Part shown: positions 10,272 to 18,716 of the stretch, piece by piece
Position numbering within the stretch: position 1 is the stretch's first letter
Layout: each line of letters starts with the position of its first letter
DNA from: Acidobacteriota bacterium
GTDB lineage: Bacteria > Acidobacteriota > UBA6911
DNA: 37,947 nucleotides
NCBI GenBank assembly: GCA_012719455.1
Contig: JAAYAJ010000021.1
Location: forward strand, 1 to 37,947
Reading direction: 5' to 3'
Notes under the pieces: model-generated
Told to the model about the DNA's origin: nothing
The model's input: only the letters and a program-made list of their open reading frames with translations
The model's database searches: none
Made by a program: the position numbers and the translations under genes

Positions 10272-10631
10272 ATGCCCATTTACGAATATCATTGCCGCGC
10301 TTGCCGGCGGCGGATGAGCTTCCTGGTGATGACGCCGTCGACGTTCGAGCCGGAGTGCCGGTTCTGCGGCGGCCGGGAACTCGAACGGCTCTTTTCCCGC
10401 TTCTCCTCCCCGAAATCGGAGGAGCAGCGGTTGGAGTCGCTGGCCGATCCCGCGAGCCTTGCGGGGCTGGATGAGAGTGACCCCGGGAGCGTGGCCCGCT
10501 GGGTGAAAAAAATGGGGGGCGAGCTGGGGGACGATCTCGATGGTGGGGAGATCGACGAACTCGCCGAGCGGGCGGCGGCGGAAGCCAGCGGGCCGGACGG
10601 GGAGCCCTGGTCCCAGTCGGACGAACTCTAG
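10272..10631 (+). CDS. FmdB-type zinc-ribbon protein
   Basis: A protein of 119 residues. The first 45 residues are the FmdB/CxxC_CxxC_SSSS regulatory domain: MPIYEYHCRAC with RAC and a second FCGG pair (CRFCGG) forming a zinc ribbon, followed by FSRFSSPKSEE. The remaining 70 residues are acidic and low in complexity (GGELGDDLDGGEIDELAERA). The family is widespread; the name comes from a formamidase-cluster gene, and no general function is established. GGGAGG sits upstream of the ATG. It lies 33 bases after moaC and 22 before mutM, within the same run. Confidence 0.9.
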   Translation: MPIYEYHCRACRRRMSFLVMTPSTFEPECRFCGGRELERLFSRFSSPKSEEQRLESLADPASLAGLDESDPGSVARWVKKMGGELGDDLDGGEIDELAERAAAEASGPDGEPWSQSDEL

Positions 10632-10653
10632 CGCGGGAGCCTTGGCGGGTCCT

Positions 10654-11478
10654 ATGCCCGAAATGCCCGAAGTGGAAACGATCGCTCGGCAGCTCCGGAG
10701 GAGGGTCGTGGGCAAACGGATCGCCGCGGTCCGGCTTTCGGGGCTGCCGCTGAGGAAGCCGATGCCCCCCGGATTGGAGACGGATCTTGTCGGGCGCACG
10801 ATCCGCCGGGTGCGGAGATACGGCAAGTACCTGGTTCTGACCCTCGAGCCAAAGGCGTTCTGGTTGATCCACCTGGGGATGAGCGGAAGGCTGCTCTACC
10901 ATGAACCCGGCCGGGCGGAGGGGGCGAAGCACACGCACGCCTCCATCCTCTTTGCGGACGGGGACGGGCTGGAATACCGGGATCCCCGCCGATTCGGGTT
11001 GCTGGCGGTGTACAGGGGAGCGACGCCGAAGTCGATTCCTGAAATCCGCGCCCTGGGGATCGACCCCCTGGATCCGCGATTCACGGGCGAATGGCTGGGT
11101 CGGAGGCTCCGCGGCAGCCGGCGCGAGGTCAAATCGGTTCTTCTTGACCAGAAGGTGTTGGCCGGTGTGGGAAATATCTACGCCTGCGAGGCGCTGTTCG
11201 AGGCCCGCATCCACCCCGGGCGGAGGTGCGCGACCCTCAGCGACACGGAAAGGGATCGCCTGGCGGCGGGCGTTCAAAAGGTGATGCGGGATGCGATCGT
11301 GCGCCGGGGGACCACTTTCTCTGATTTCAGGGATGCGGACGGGAGAGCCGGGGGGCACCAGGATTTCCTCGCCGTCTACCTGAGGGAGGGGAAGCGGTGC
11401 ATCAGGTGCGGGAACCCGGTCCTGAGGATGAGCCAGGGGAACCGAAGCACATTTTTCTGTCGGCAATGCCAGCGCTGA
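10654..11478 (+). CDS. mutM: Formamidopyrimidine-DNA glycosylase (Fpg/MutM)
   Basis: A protein of 274 residues that excises 8-oxoguanine and formamidopyrimidines from DNA and cleaves the abasic site. The start at 10654 gives MPEMPEVETIA, matching family MPELPEVETI, so that Pro2 (the nucleophile after Met removal) and Glu3 are placed correctly; the in-frame ATG at 10663 would lose them. The GKYLVL lysine strand, the H2TH region (LLDQKVLAGVGNIYACEALF) and the C-terminal zinc finger (CIRCGNPV, then FFCRQCQR) are intact. The reading frame is open upstream across the end of the FmdB gene, but that part is not conserved. Confidence 0.97.
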   Translation: MPEMPEVETIARQLRRRVVGKRIAAVRLSGLPLRKPMPPGLETDLVGRTIRRVRRYGKYLVLTLEPKAFWLIHLGMSGRLLYHEPGRAEGAKHTHASILFADGDGLEYRDPRRFGLLAVYRGATPKSIPEIRALGIDPLDPRFTGEWLGRRLRGSRREVKSVLLDQKVLAGVGNIYACEALFEARIHPGRRCATLSDTERDRLAAGVQKVMRDAIVRRGTTFSDFRDADGRAGGHQDFLAVYLREGKRCIRCGNPVLRMSQGNRSTFFCRQCQR

Positions 11479-11527
11479 TTCCCGGGAAGGGTCCCGGGAC
11501 GGTGCGGGCGCACGGGGAGGTAGGGCA

Positions 11528-11725
11528 ATGGCGGAATCTTATCGGGTATGTGCGCACTGCAAGGGCACCGGCCAGTGCCGGGCGTGCCATGGAACGGGAC
11601 GGCTGGCACTGCAGAAGGGGAAAACCTGCACTTCCTGCTACCCCCACGGTAGCGGCCAGTGCCAGAACTGCCGCGGACTGGGGGGCTTCGACTCCAGGGG
11701 AAAACCGGCCGGGAAGCCGGAGTGA
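11528..11725 (+). CDS. DnaJ-type zinc-finger miniprotein without J domain
   Basis: A protein of 65 residues with GGGGAGG upstream of the ATG, so probably genuinely expressed. Four CxxC pairs: C8AHCKGTG, C17RACHGTG, C34TSCYPHGSG and C45QNCRGLGG. This reproduces the CxxCxGxG repeat region of DnaJ or related two-zinc modules, but there is no J domain, G/F region or substrate-binding domain. The C-terminus is a short polar tail. Function is unknown; an unfolded-protein or thiol-redox role is a guess from the fold. It sits 49 bases after mutM and 53 before coaX. Confidence 0.85.
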   Translation: MAESYRVCAHCKGTGQCRACHGTGRLALQKGKTCTSCYPHGSGQCQNCRGLGGFDSRGKPAGKPE

Positions 11726-11778
11726 CGACGCGGGGTTGACCGGCGGGAAGCGGGGATTCGTCTCGGGTGGCGGACAGC

Positions 11779-12555
11779 ATGTTTCTGGCGATCGATATCG
11801 GCAATACCAACATCACCATTGGCCTGTACGATGGGGACGTTCCGGGCCCCCGCTGGCGCCTGGCCGCCGACCACGAGCGGACGGCGGACGAGTACGGCGC
11901 TTCTCTCGGGGAGGCATTGCGCCGCTTGGGTATCGATGCCGGGAGGGTCAGGGCGGTGGCCATCTCGAGCGTGGTCCCGTCCCTGACCAGGGTCTTCGAG
12001 GAAGTGAGCGGACAATGCCTCCGCTGCCGGCCCCTGATCGTGGACAGCTCGGTGAAGACTGGGCTGCGGATTCTCTACGACGATCCGAGGCAGATCGGGG
12101 CCGACCGAATCGTGGATGCCGCGGCGGGGTACGCCCTTTACGGTGGGCCGGTGTGCATCATCGATCTGGGCACCGCCACCACCTTCGACGCCGTCAGCGC
12201 GGACGGGGATTTCCTTGGCGGCGCCATCACTCCGGGGATCGGGATCGCGGCCGAGGCCCTGGCCATGAGGGCGGCCAAGCTGCCGCGGGTCGAACTGCTC
12301 CACCCCGCCTCGGTCATCGGCAGGAATGCGACGCAGTCGCTCCAGTCGGGGCTGTTGCTCGGCTACGTCGGGCTCGTGGAGGGGATGGTCGCGCGCTTCC
12401 AAGCGGAACTCGGCCCAGGCACCAGGGTCGTCGCCACCGGGGGACTGGCCCCCGTCATCGCCCGGGAGACACCGGTCATTCAAGTGCTCGCCCCCTGGCT
12501 GACGCTCGACGGCCTGCGCTTCCTCTACTCACTGAACCGTGGCGGGGATCAGTAG
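11779..12555 (+). CDS. coaX: Type III pantothenate kinase CoaX
   Basis: A protein of 258 residues catalysing the ATP-dependent phosphorylation of pantothenate, the first step of coenzyme A synthesis. Start ATG 11779 gives MFLAIDIGNTNITIGLYDGD, the family N-terminus; an in-frame GTG at 11767 would add four residues and cannot be excluded. Conserved: DIGNTN phosphate loop, DEYGASLGEALRRLGI, GADRIVDAAAGYALYGG, IDLGTATTFDAVSADG and LGGAITPGI. The gene needs a monovalent cation in known members. Its last seven bases overlap the end of the convergent ppiD-like gene. Confidence 0.96.
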   Translation: MFLAIDIGNTNITIGLYDGDVPGPRWRLAADHERTADEYGASLGEALRRLGIDAGRVRAVAISSVVPSLTRVFEEVSGQCLRCRPLIVDSSVKTGLRILYDDPRQIGADRIVDAAAGYALYGGPVCIIDLGTATTFDAVSADGDFLGGAITPGIGIAAEALAMRAAKLPRVELLHPASVIGRNATQSLQSGLLLGYVGLVEGMVARFQAELGPGTRVVATGGLAPVIARETPVIQVLAPWLTLDGLRFLYSLNRGGDQ

Positions 12556-14468
12556 TTCAACGCCGCCCGGTTGAGGATTTCGTTGTAGATTTTGAGCTTG
12601 CCCGCCTTTTCAAGCTCCGCCCGGAGCCTGCCGACATATTCCTGGAAGTAAGGGTCCCGCAGCGACTCGAGCATCCGTTGCTTCAACTCGGGCTTCGCTT
12701 CCGCGAAGGCTGCCTCGTCGAAAGGGGTCCGGGAGAGGACCTGGAAGACCACCATGTTGTCGAGCACTGTCTGGGGATCGCCCACCTGCCCCGGCTCCAG
12801 TTCAAAGGCGGCCCGGTTGAACGGCGAGTTGGCTCCGATTTCGGGATCCGCCGTCCCCGTGACCGTGAATTCCTGGCTTTTCCTGACGCCGAAGCCGGTT
12901 CCGCGGGCTGCCTCGCGTAGGCTCCCCTGCTTGCGCGCCTCCGCCGCGAGCTTCTGTGCCTCGGCCTGCATCAGTTCCCCGGCCCGGGCGTCGGTGTAAT
13001 CGCTCGTGACCTGGTTCCGGAATTCTTCGAAACGTCCCGGGCGGGCCGGTTCGATCCCCTCCAGGATGCAGACGGCATAGCCGAGCGGGTGCTCGAGCGC
13101 CTTGCCGACACCGCCCGCTTCCTTGAGGGTGAAGACTTCGTCCATCATCGCTTGCGAGATACCGAAGTCGAAGGGGTTGTCCCCCTGCGTGAAGAGGCCC
13201 GTTTCGCGCACTTCCGCGCCGGCGCCCAGCTCCCGGGCCGCCTCCTCCGGTTTCTTCCCGTCCCGGAGCAGGGCCGCGCCTTCTTCCGCTTTCTGGCGGG
13301 CGAGCGCCAGGGCTTTTTTCTGCAGCGCGACCATCGCGAGCTGCGGACGATTGGATTCCAGCGTCGGTGTTTCGCGTTTCAGCACCTTGATGATGTGGAA
13401 CCCGTACTGGGTCTTCACCAGGTCCGACACCTTCCCCGGTTCGAGGGAAAAGGCGGCATCCTCGAATTCGGGGACCATCTGCCCCCTCTGAAAGGGTCCC
13501 AGGTATCCCCCGTTGGCGGCGCTTCCGGTGTCTTGGGAGTGTTCGCGGGCCATCCGGGCGAAATCCGCCCCCGCGCGAATCTGCCTGAGCAGCTCTTCCG
13601 CACGCTGACGGATCTCGGCTTCCTGCGCCGGGTCTTCAACCAGGAGCAGGATGTGGGAGGCTTCGGCCGTTTCCTCGTGGGGCACCTGTTTCCATTCCTG
13701 CAGGACGTCCTCTTCGGTCACGGTGATGTCCGCGGCGAGCGCCTCCGCCGGAACCAGCAGGTAGCGGGCGTGCCGCTTCTCTCCGACGCGATAGGAGTCC
13801 CCGTGGGCGTTGAAGTGCGCCTCGAGTTCAGCCGCCGTCGGGGAGACGCGTTTGCGGAACTCCTCCCTGGTGAGCATGACGAAGTCCACCTGGGTCTTCA
13901 GGGTCGACCTGGAGAACTCCTCCCGCACCTCCCGCTCGCCCACGTCGAGGGAGCTGGTGACGATCGCGTGCACCTTGTCCAGCAGCCGCAAGCGCTCCAG
14001 TTCGCTTTCGAAATCGGCGACCGAATAGTTGTTGGCAGCCAGCAGCGCCTTGTAGTTTTCGATCCCGATGAACTTCCCCTGGTTTTGGAGATTGGGGTGG
14101 GTTTCCACCGCACGGCGGACTTCTTCCGGGGTGACGCGGACGCCGAGGCGATCGGCCAGGATATCGATCAGTTCGGCCGACACCAGGTCCTCGAGCACCT
14201 GCTGGGGAAGTCCCATCGATTGCAGCGTCTTCCGGTCCATCCGGTTCGTCCCCCCCGCATTGATGCGGTCGACCGTCCTGCTGTACAGGTTGACAAAACT
14301 TCTGGTCGGGATCGGGCGCCCATCGACCTCCGCGACCGACGAGGTCGTGGCGATGCCCCCCAGATCCACCCCCGGGATGAAGAAGATCATCATGGTCAGG
14401 GACATGGCGATGATGACCAGCCAAAGAACCAGTTTCAGCTGCCTTTTGCGGCGCATGAGATCCAGCAT
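12549..14468 (-). CDS. PpiD/SurA-type membrane-anchored peptidyl-prolyl isomerase chaperone
   Basis: A protein of 639 residues. A short basic cytoplasmic start (MLDLMRRKRQLK) precedes one membrane helix (about 12-32), then a periplasmic SurA_N-like helical domain and one clear parvulin (PPIC rotamase) domain at about 267-365 (EASHILLL, GGYLGPFQRGQMVPEFEDAA, YGFHIIKVL). A second, diverged SurA/PPIC-like half follows. PpiD-type proteins help proteins leaving the Sec translocon to fold. The chosen ATG (14468) starts just before the anchor; the frame is open 87 codons further upstream without homology. GGAGG lies 11 bases upstream, slightly far; ATG at 14456 is an alternative. It diverges from the FecR-cyclase-mre operon. 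Confidence 0.9.
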   Translation of the reverse strand: MLDLMRRKRQLKLVLWLVIIAMSLTMMIFFIPGVDLGGIATTSSVAEVDGRPIPTRSFVNLYSRTVDRINAGGTNRMDRKTLQSMGLPQQVLEDLVSAELIDILADRLGVRVTPEEVRRAVETHPNLQNQGKFIGIENYKALLAANNYSVADFESELERLRLLDKVHAIVTSSLDVGEREVREEFSRSTLKTQVDFVMLTREEFRKRVSPTAAELEAHFNAHGDSYRVGEKRHARYLLVPAEALAADITVTEEDVLQEWKQVPHEETAEASHILLLVEDPAQEAEIRQRAEELLRQIRAGADFARMAREHSQDTGSAANGGYLGPFQRGQMVPEFEDAAFSLEPGKVSDLVKTQYGFHIIKVLKRETPTLESNRPQLAMVALQKKALALARQKAEEGAALLRDGKKPEEAARELGAGAEVRETGLFTQGDNPFDFGISQAMMDEVFTLKEAGGVGKALEHPLGYAVCILEGIEPARPGRFEEFRNQVTSDYTDARAGELMQAEAQKLAAEARKQGSLREAARGTGFGVRKSQEFTVTGTADPEIGANSPFNRAAFELEPGQVGDPQTVLDNMVVFQVLSRTPFDEAAFAEAKPELKQRMLESLRDPYFQEYVGRLRAELEKAGKLKIYNEILNRAALNY

Positions 14469-14505
14469 GGGAAGCAACCCCTCCAGTTTGTGACCGAAAG
14501 CGGAA

Positions 14506-14514
14506 AGTATAGCA
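14506..14514 (-). promoter_or_regulatory. Extended -10 promoter candidate for the ppiD-like gene
   Basis: On the minus strand TGC immediately precedes TATACT (plus 14506-14511), an extended -10 element, 38 bases before the ATG at 14468. The -35 region is T-rich but not a good match. Confidence 0.5.
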
Positions 14515-14605
14515 CAGACCGAAAACAAAACAGGACCGGGAAAGCCGGTGCGGGCTCCCTTGGGGTTTCGGTCCCTTTTGGGGTTCTCTTTTTCCGTCCC
14601 GAATA

Positions 14606-14611
14606 TATAAT
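14606..14611 (+). promoter_or_regulatory. -10 box candidate for the FecR-cyclase-mre operon
   Basis: A perfect TATAAT within an AT-rich patch, about 105 bases before the FecR-like start. The -35 position (GTTCTC, 14583-14588) is poor. The region 14469-14717 holds no gene and is therefore a divergent promoter region. Confidence 0.45.
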
Positions 14612-14717
14612 AAGGCGTCTCTTCCCATAGCCGATTAGGGTTGAGAGCGGGCAAAGGGATACGTGTATTCAAAAAGGGTGGAGGGACGCCCGCCACCTCC
14701 CCTGTAAGCGGCGGAAC

Positions 14718-15464
14718 ATGAAGAATCATTCCAGCGGTTCAGTAGCCGGTCAAGGCCCGTGGCGGCGCGGGGTCCGGGCCTACGGTGTCCTGATCCTGGT
14801 TGTTGCGGGCCTGCTTGCATTCCTCTTTTTTCGGTGGACGGCCACCAAAGTGACGACTCGGGAAGACGCCCTTCCCCGCGATTTCACCGAGATCGTGGCT
14901 ATGTCGGGAGTGGTGCGGGTTCTTGCCGCCGGGGACTCCGAATGGCGGGAGGCGAAGGTGGGGGAGCGCTTGGGTAGCGGCGACCTGGTCCGGACCGATG
15001 CCCGGGGGAGTGCCCGCATCCGTTACCCCAACGGAACCGAGGCCTCCATCCGCGCCGATACGATTTTCGGCGTGCAGCCGACGGGAAGCAACGAGATGGA
15101 GGTCTGGATGACTGCCACTTCCGAGCCCGGGGAGCAGGGGGAACGTGGAGGCTCCGAAGCGGGCGGGCGGTCCTCCCTTGACCGGGCGGGAGTGGGGGAG
15201 CTGCGCCCTTCCCTGCGCCTCGAACGGATCGTCCCGTTCGGGCAGAGTCTCCAACTGGTCGGGTACGTGGAGCCGGGGAGCCGGTTGAGCGTGAACGGCG
15301 AAAAGGTTGAGGTCGAGGGGGATGGCTCGTTCACGCACTTCACCAATCCTTTTCCCCGTACGGCCGAAACCGTCGCCATCGTCCTCGAGGCGACCAACTT
15401 GGCGGGCCGGAAGAGCACCCTAACGGCCAAACACAGCTTTCGTTCCCGCGCCGGGGTTAAATAG
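14718..15464 (+). CDS. Membrane-anchored FecR-domain protein
   Basis: A protein of 248 residues. A short basic N-terminus (RRGVRAY) and one membrane helix (about 22-41) indicate an N-in/C-out inner-membrane protein with a periplasmic body. Residues about 60-118 match the FecR domain (SGVVRVLAAGDSEWREAKVG, then GDLVRTDARGSARIRYPNGT). Residues about 165-245 look like a beta-sandwich of the kind seen in surface proteins (GYVEPGSRLSVNGEKVEVEG, DGSFTHF, VVLEATNLAG-like strands). Classical FecR proteins relay iron-siderophore signals to ECF sigma factors, but here there is no sigma factor gene or TonB receptor, so a structural or envelope-sensing role is more likely. It ends one base before the cyclase gene begins. 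Confidence 0.82.
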   Translation: MKNHSSGSVAGQGPWRRGVRAYGVLILVVAGLLAFLFFRWTATKVTTREDALPRDFTEIVAMSGVVRVLAAGDSEWREAKVGERLGSGDLVRTDARGSARIRYPNGTEASIRADTIFGVQPTGSNEMEVWMTATSEPGEQGERGGSEAGGRSSLDRAGVGELRPSLRLERIVPFGQSLQLVGYVEPGSRLSVNGEKVEVEGDGSFTHFTNPFPRTAETVAIVLEATNLAGRKSTLTAKHSFRSRAGVK

Positions 15465-15465
15465 C

Positions 15466-16839
15466 ATGTTGGATCGCCCCAAAATCGGAATCGTCTACCG
15501 GGGCCGGGTCCCCGAACTGTTCGAGGGCGGCATCCCCGAGGGGATGCCCTGGAGGGCGGAATTTTTCGAGGAGAAAGAGGTCCTGGCTACGGGCTGGAAG
15601 CCGGGGGACAATTACCTGGCGGTCTTCTTCCCGGCCGAGGCTGAACTTCACGGAATCCGGGGCCGCCTGGCGGAGGCCTTCCCGGGGGCGGAAGCGGTCG
15701 GTTTCCGCTCGGTCGCGCCGCCGGCCGCGGAGCCGGCCGTGAAGACCCGTGGGGATACGGCGGAGCTGTGCGTGCCGGCCCCGTTTCCCCTGGTGCGGCT
15801 GCTGCTCGACCGCCTGGAAGCGGCCGAGGCCCGTCGCCGCGAGGCGGCTGCCGCCTCCCGGCGGGAGCGCGATGCGTGGGATTTTATGGACTCCTTTGTC
15901 GGCGCCCTGGACGCCTGCGCCGACCTTGCCGGGCGGAAAGCGGCCCTGGACCCGCTGCTGAGCCGGATCCGCGACCGCATCGGGGCGGAAGCGGCGGCGC
16001 TGTACCTTCCGTCCGCTCCCGGTGGCGCGCTCGAGTGCGTTTGGTACGAGGGCGACCCGCCCGATTCCGAAGAGCGATTGGCGGCCGCGCAGCTGGTGTT
16101 CGAGGATCGGACGCCGCAGGAGGAGGACCGCCGTCAGCCCGGGGCGGAAATCCCGCAGGCGGACGTCCCCCGGTCCATGCTCCGTCTACCCCTCACCTGC
16201 CGTGGCCGGAAGGTTGGGGTGCTCGAACTCGTCGCCGGGGCGGGGGGAGGGTTTGCCCCGGAGAAGCGGGAGCTGATCGAGCTGGCGGCGGACCCGCTCG
16301 CGGCGGCCATCCGGACGCTGAACCGGTTCGAGTGCTTCGAGCGACTCACGATCACCGATGACCTGACCCTGCTGTACAACTACCGGTACCTGAAGAAATA
16401 CATCGAAGCGGAGGTAAAACGTTGCCTCCGGTACAAGAAAAAAGTATCTTTACTGTTTATAGATATTGATGAATTCAAGAGCATCAACGACACCTTCGGC
16501 CACCTGGTCGGGAGCCGAGCCCTGGCCGAGATGGGGCAGGTGTTCAAGAAATGCGTCCGCGAGACCGACGTGGTCGGACGGTATGGGGGGGATGAGTTTG
16601 TAATCGTTCTGCCGGAGACCTCGCTCCGCGGGGCGCTGACAGTCGCCGAACGCATCAGGAAAAGGGTGGAGAGATTCGAGTTTGCCGCCCGGAACCTGAG
16701 CATCCGCCTGACGGTCAGCCTTGGGGTGGCCAACTGCCCCCGGCACGCGCTGACCGCCGAGGGTTTGATCAGAAAGGCGGACGCCGCGATGTATCGCGCG
16801 AAGGAACTTTCCAGAAACAGCATCAAAGTCGCCGTATAG
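15466..16839 (+). CDS. GAF-GGDEF diguanylate cyclase
   Basis: A protein of 457 residues, probably cytoplasmic (no membrane segment). Residues 1-100 form an unrecognised alpha/beta region. An alanine- and arginine-rich helix follows (about 105-140), then a GAF-like sensor domain (about 145-285: ALDPLLSRIRDRIGAEAAAL, MLRLPLTCRGRKVGVLELVA). The GGDEF domain starts at TITDDLTLLYNYRYL (about 295). The active-site GGDEF is at 374-378 and an inhibitory RxxD site (R365-D368) lies exactly five residues before it, so both catalysis and product inhibition should work. It should make c-di-GMP from two GTP. It is seven bases from mreB and one base from the FecR gene. Bases 16430-16480 use unusually AT-rich codons. 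Confidence 0.95.
   Translation: MLDRPKIGIVYRGRVPELFEGGIPEGMPWRAEFFEEKEVLATGWKPGDNYLAVFFPAEAELHGIRGRLAEAFPGAEAVGFRSVAPPAAEPAVKTRGDTAELCVPAPFPLVRLLLDRLEAAEARRREAAAASRRERDAWDFMDSFVGALDACADLAGRKAALDPLLSRIRDRIGAEAAALYLPSAPGGALECVWYEGDPPDSEERLAAAQLVFEDRTPQEEDRRQPGAEIPQADVPRSMLRLPLTCRGRKVGVLELVAGAGGGFAPEKRELIELAADPLAAAIRTLNRFECFERLTITDDLTLLYNYRYLKKYIEAEVKRCLRYKKKVSLLFIDIDEFKSINDTFGHLVGSRALAEMGQVFKKCVRETDVVGRYGGDEFVIVLPETSLRGALTVAERIRKRVERFEFAARNLSIRLTVSLGVANCPRHALTAEGLIRKADAAMYRAKELSRNSIKVAV
16422..16450 (+). promoter_or_regulatory. Possible internal promoter for mreB inside the cyclase gene
   Basis: TTGCCT (16422-16427), a 17-base spacer and TATCTT (16445-16450), each 4/6 to consensus, inside an AT-rich patch of the coding sequence. 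It would start transcription about 390 bases before mreB. The patch stands out from the surrounding GC-rich codons. Confidence 0.3.
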
Positions 16840-16846
16840 TAACACT

Positions 16847-17872
16847 ATGAATCTAAGAACTTTGTTTGGTTTTTTCTCCAGCGACCTGGCCATCGACCTC
16901 GGGACTGCAAACACACTCGTCTATGCGAAGGGGCGGGGGATCGTTGTCAACGAGCCGTCCATTGTCGCGCTTGACCGGAACAACAAGCGGGTGCTCGCCG
17001 TGGGGCACGGGGCCAAGGAGATGCTCGGGCGCACACCCGCCGATATCATTGCCGTCAAGCCGATGAAGGACGGGGTGATCGCGGATTTCGATGTCACCGA
17101 GGTCATGCTGAAGTATTTCATCAAGGCGGCGCACAGCCGTAACCACCTGTTGAGCCCCCGCATCGTGATCGGCATCCCCTCGGAGATCACCCAGGTGGAA
17201 AAGCGGGCGGTGCAGGAGTCCGCGCTGCGCGCCAAGGCCAGCGAGGTGTACCTGGTGGAGCAGGCGGTCGTGGCCGCCATCGGTGCCGGCATGCCGATCA
17301 CGGAGGCGTGCGGCAACATGATCGTCGATATCGGCGGGGGGACCACCGATATCGCGGTCATTTCGCTCTCCGGTATCGTCTACAGCCGATCGGTGCGGGT
17401 CGCCGGCAACGAGCTCGACGAGGCCATCATTCAGTATATCAAGCGGAAGCACAACCTGCTGATCGGGGAACGCACCGCGGAGGCCGTCAAGATCCAGATC
17501 GGGTCCGCGGCACCACTGGAGCGGCCGATGACCATGGAGATCAAGGGGCGTAACCTGATCGAGGGGGTGCCGAAGACGGTCACCATCTCCGACGAGGAGA
17601 TCCGGGAGGCCCTGAGCGACAGCATTGCGATCTTGATCAATGCCATCAAGGTCGCCCTGGAAAGGACGCCGCCTGAACTGTCGGCCGACATCATGGACCG
17701 GGGGATCGTGCTGACAGGTGGCGGAGCGCTTCTGAAACGTTTTGACAAGAGGCTGGGGATGGAGACGGGGCTTCCCGTTTTCGTGGCCGAGGATCCCCTT
17801 TCGTCGGTCGTTCTCGGAACCAGCAAAATGTTGACGGACCTAAAACTGTTCCGGAGAATCTGTGTCAAGTGA
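16847..17872 (+). CDS. mreB: Rod-shape-determining actin-like protein MreB
   Basis: A protein of 341 residues, typical length. MreB forms membrane-bound actin-like filaments that guide lateral wall synthesis. Seen: the N-terminal membrane-binding hydrophobic patch (LRTLFGFFSSDLAIDLGTAN), phosphate-1 loop DLGTANTLVYAKGRGIVVNE, GIPSEITQVEKRAVQES, phosphate-2 MIVDIGGGTTDIAVISL, adenosine loop GIVLTGGGALLKRFDKRL. Start ATG 16847 has only a weak ribosome site, so it may depend on translational coupling to the cyclase gene seven bases upstream. Its last 11 bases overlap mreC. Confidence 0.99.
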   Translation: MNLRTLFGFFSSDLAIDLGTANTLVYAKGRGIVVNEPSIVALDRNNKRVLAVGHGAKEMLGRTPADIIAVKPMKDGVIADFDVTEVMLKYFIKAAHSRNHLLSPRIVIGIPSEITQVEKRAVQESALRAKASEVYLVEQAVVAAIGAGMPITEACGNMIVDIGGGTTDIAVISLSGIVYSRSVRVAGNELDEAIIQYIKRKHNLLIGERTAEAVKIQIGSAAPLERPMTMEIKGRNLIEGVPKTVTISDEEIREALSDSIAILINAIKVALERTPPELSADIMDRGIVLTGGGALLKRFDKRLGMETGLPVFVAEDPLSSVVLGTSKMLTDLKLFRRICVK

Positions 17873-18716
17873 ATTGTCGCCAAGGGTGAACGGGGAACGG
17901 ACGGTGGCGGTGCTGATCGCGCTGCTGGTACTGCAGTTGGCGCTGCTGTCGCTGCAGATCGAAAAGCCCTCCGGGACGATTCTGTTCCGGAGCTGGACCC
18001 TGGCTGCCCAGGCCCCGGTGCTTTCCCTTTCCTCCCAGGCCGCCCACGGGATCAGTGACCTCTGGCACAGGTATGTCTGGCTGGTCGGCGCGCGGGCCGA
18101 GAACGAATCGTTGCGCGATGCCGTGAACCGGTTGTCCCTGCTCAATAAAGCCTACGAACAGTCCCGCCTGGAAAACGTGCGGCTGCGCCGGCTGCTGGCG
18201 CTGAGCGACCCCTTGCCGTTCGAAGTCCTGGGCGCCCGGGTGACGGGCCGCGCGCCCAGTTTCCTCGCCAACCTGGTTACCATCGACCGGGGCTCCCGTC
18301 AGGGCGTCCGGGTCGATTCCCCGGTCCTTTCGGGGGAGGGGATCGTCGGGAGGGTCCTGCTGGTGTCGGCGGACCAGGCCCAGGTCCAGCTGATCAGCAA
18401 CCCCGACGCTGCGATCGGCGTGATGCTGGAGCACAGCCGGACCCCCGGGGTCCTCTCCGGCACGGGCGACATGCTGCTCGAATTGAACTACATCGGCGAT
18501 ACGAATCCGGTCGCCGTCGGGGAGGTCGTCCTGAGTTCGGGCCTGGACGGTATTTTCCCCAAGGGGATGTCGGTCGGACGGGTGGTCGAGGTCGCCAGGG
18601 GGAAAGGGGTTTTCCAGGAGATCAGGGTGGAGCCGCTCGTGGACCTGATCCACCTCGAGGAGGTGGCGGTAATTCTCGACCCGAAGGGTCATGAAACGTC
18701 GAGCCGGATGCCATGA
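17862..18716 (+). CDS. mreC: Rod-shape-determining protein MreC
   Basis: A protein of 284 residues that links MreB to PBP2/RodA from the periplasmic side. The GTG at 17862 overlaps the mreB stop by 11 bases. One membrane helix (about 14-31, VAVLIALLVLQLALLSL), a periplasmic coiled coil (about 78-112, GARAENESLRDAVNRLSLLN) and then the two six-stranded beta domains (GSRQGVRVDSPVLSGEGIVG, GLDGIFPKGMSVGRVVEV) match the family. It ends in an ATGA overlap with mreD. Confidence 0.97.
   Translation: MSSELSPRVNGERTVAVLIALLVLQLALLSLQIEKPSGTILFRSWTLAAQAPVLSLSSQAAHGISDLWHRYVWLVGARAENESLRDAVNRLSLLNKAYEQSRLENVRLRRLLALSDPLPFEVLGARVTGRAPSFLANLVTIDRGSRQGVRVDSPVLSGEGIVGRVLLVSADQAQVQLISNPDAAIGVMLEHSRTPGVLSGTGDMLLELNYIGDTNPVAVGEVVLSSGLDGIFPKGMSVGRVVEVARGKGVFQEIRVEPLVDLIHLEEVAVILDPKGHETSSRMP

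Noticed and set aside
14718..15464. FecR protein as part of an iron-siderophore ECF signalling set
   Set aside because: No ECF sigma factor or TonB-dependent receptor adjoins it; the neighbours are the cyclase and mre genes.
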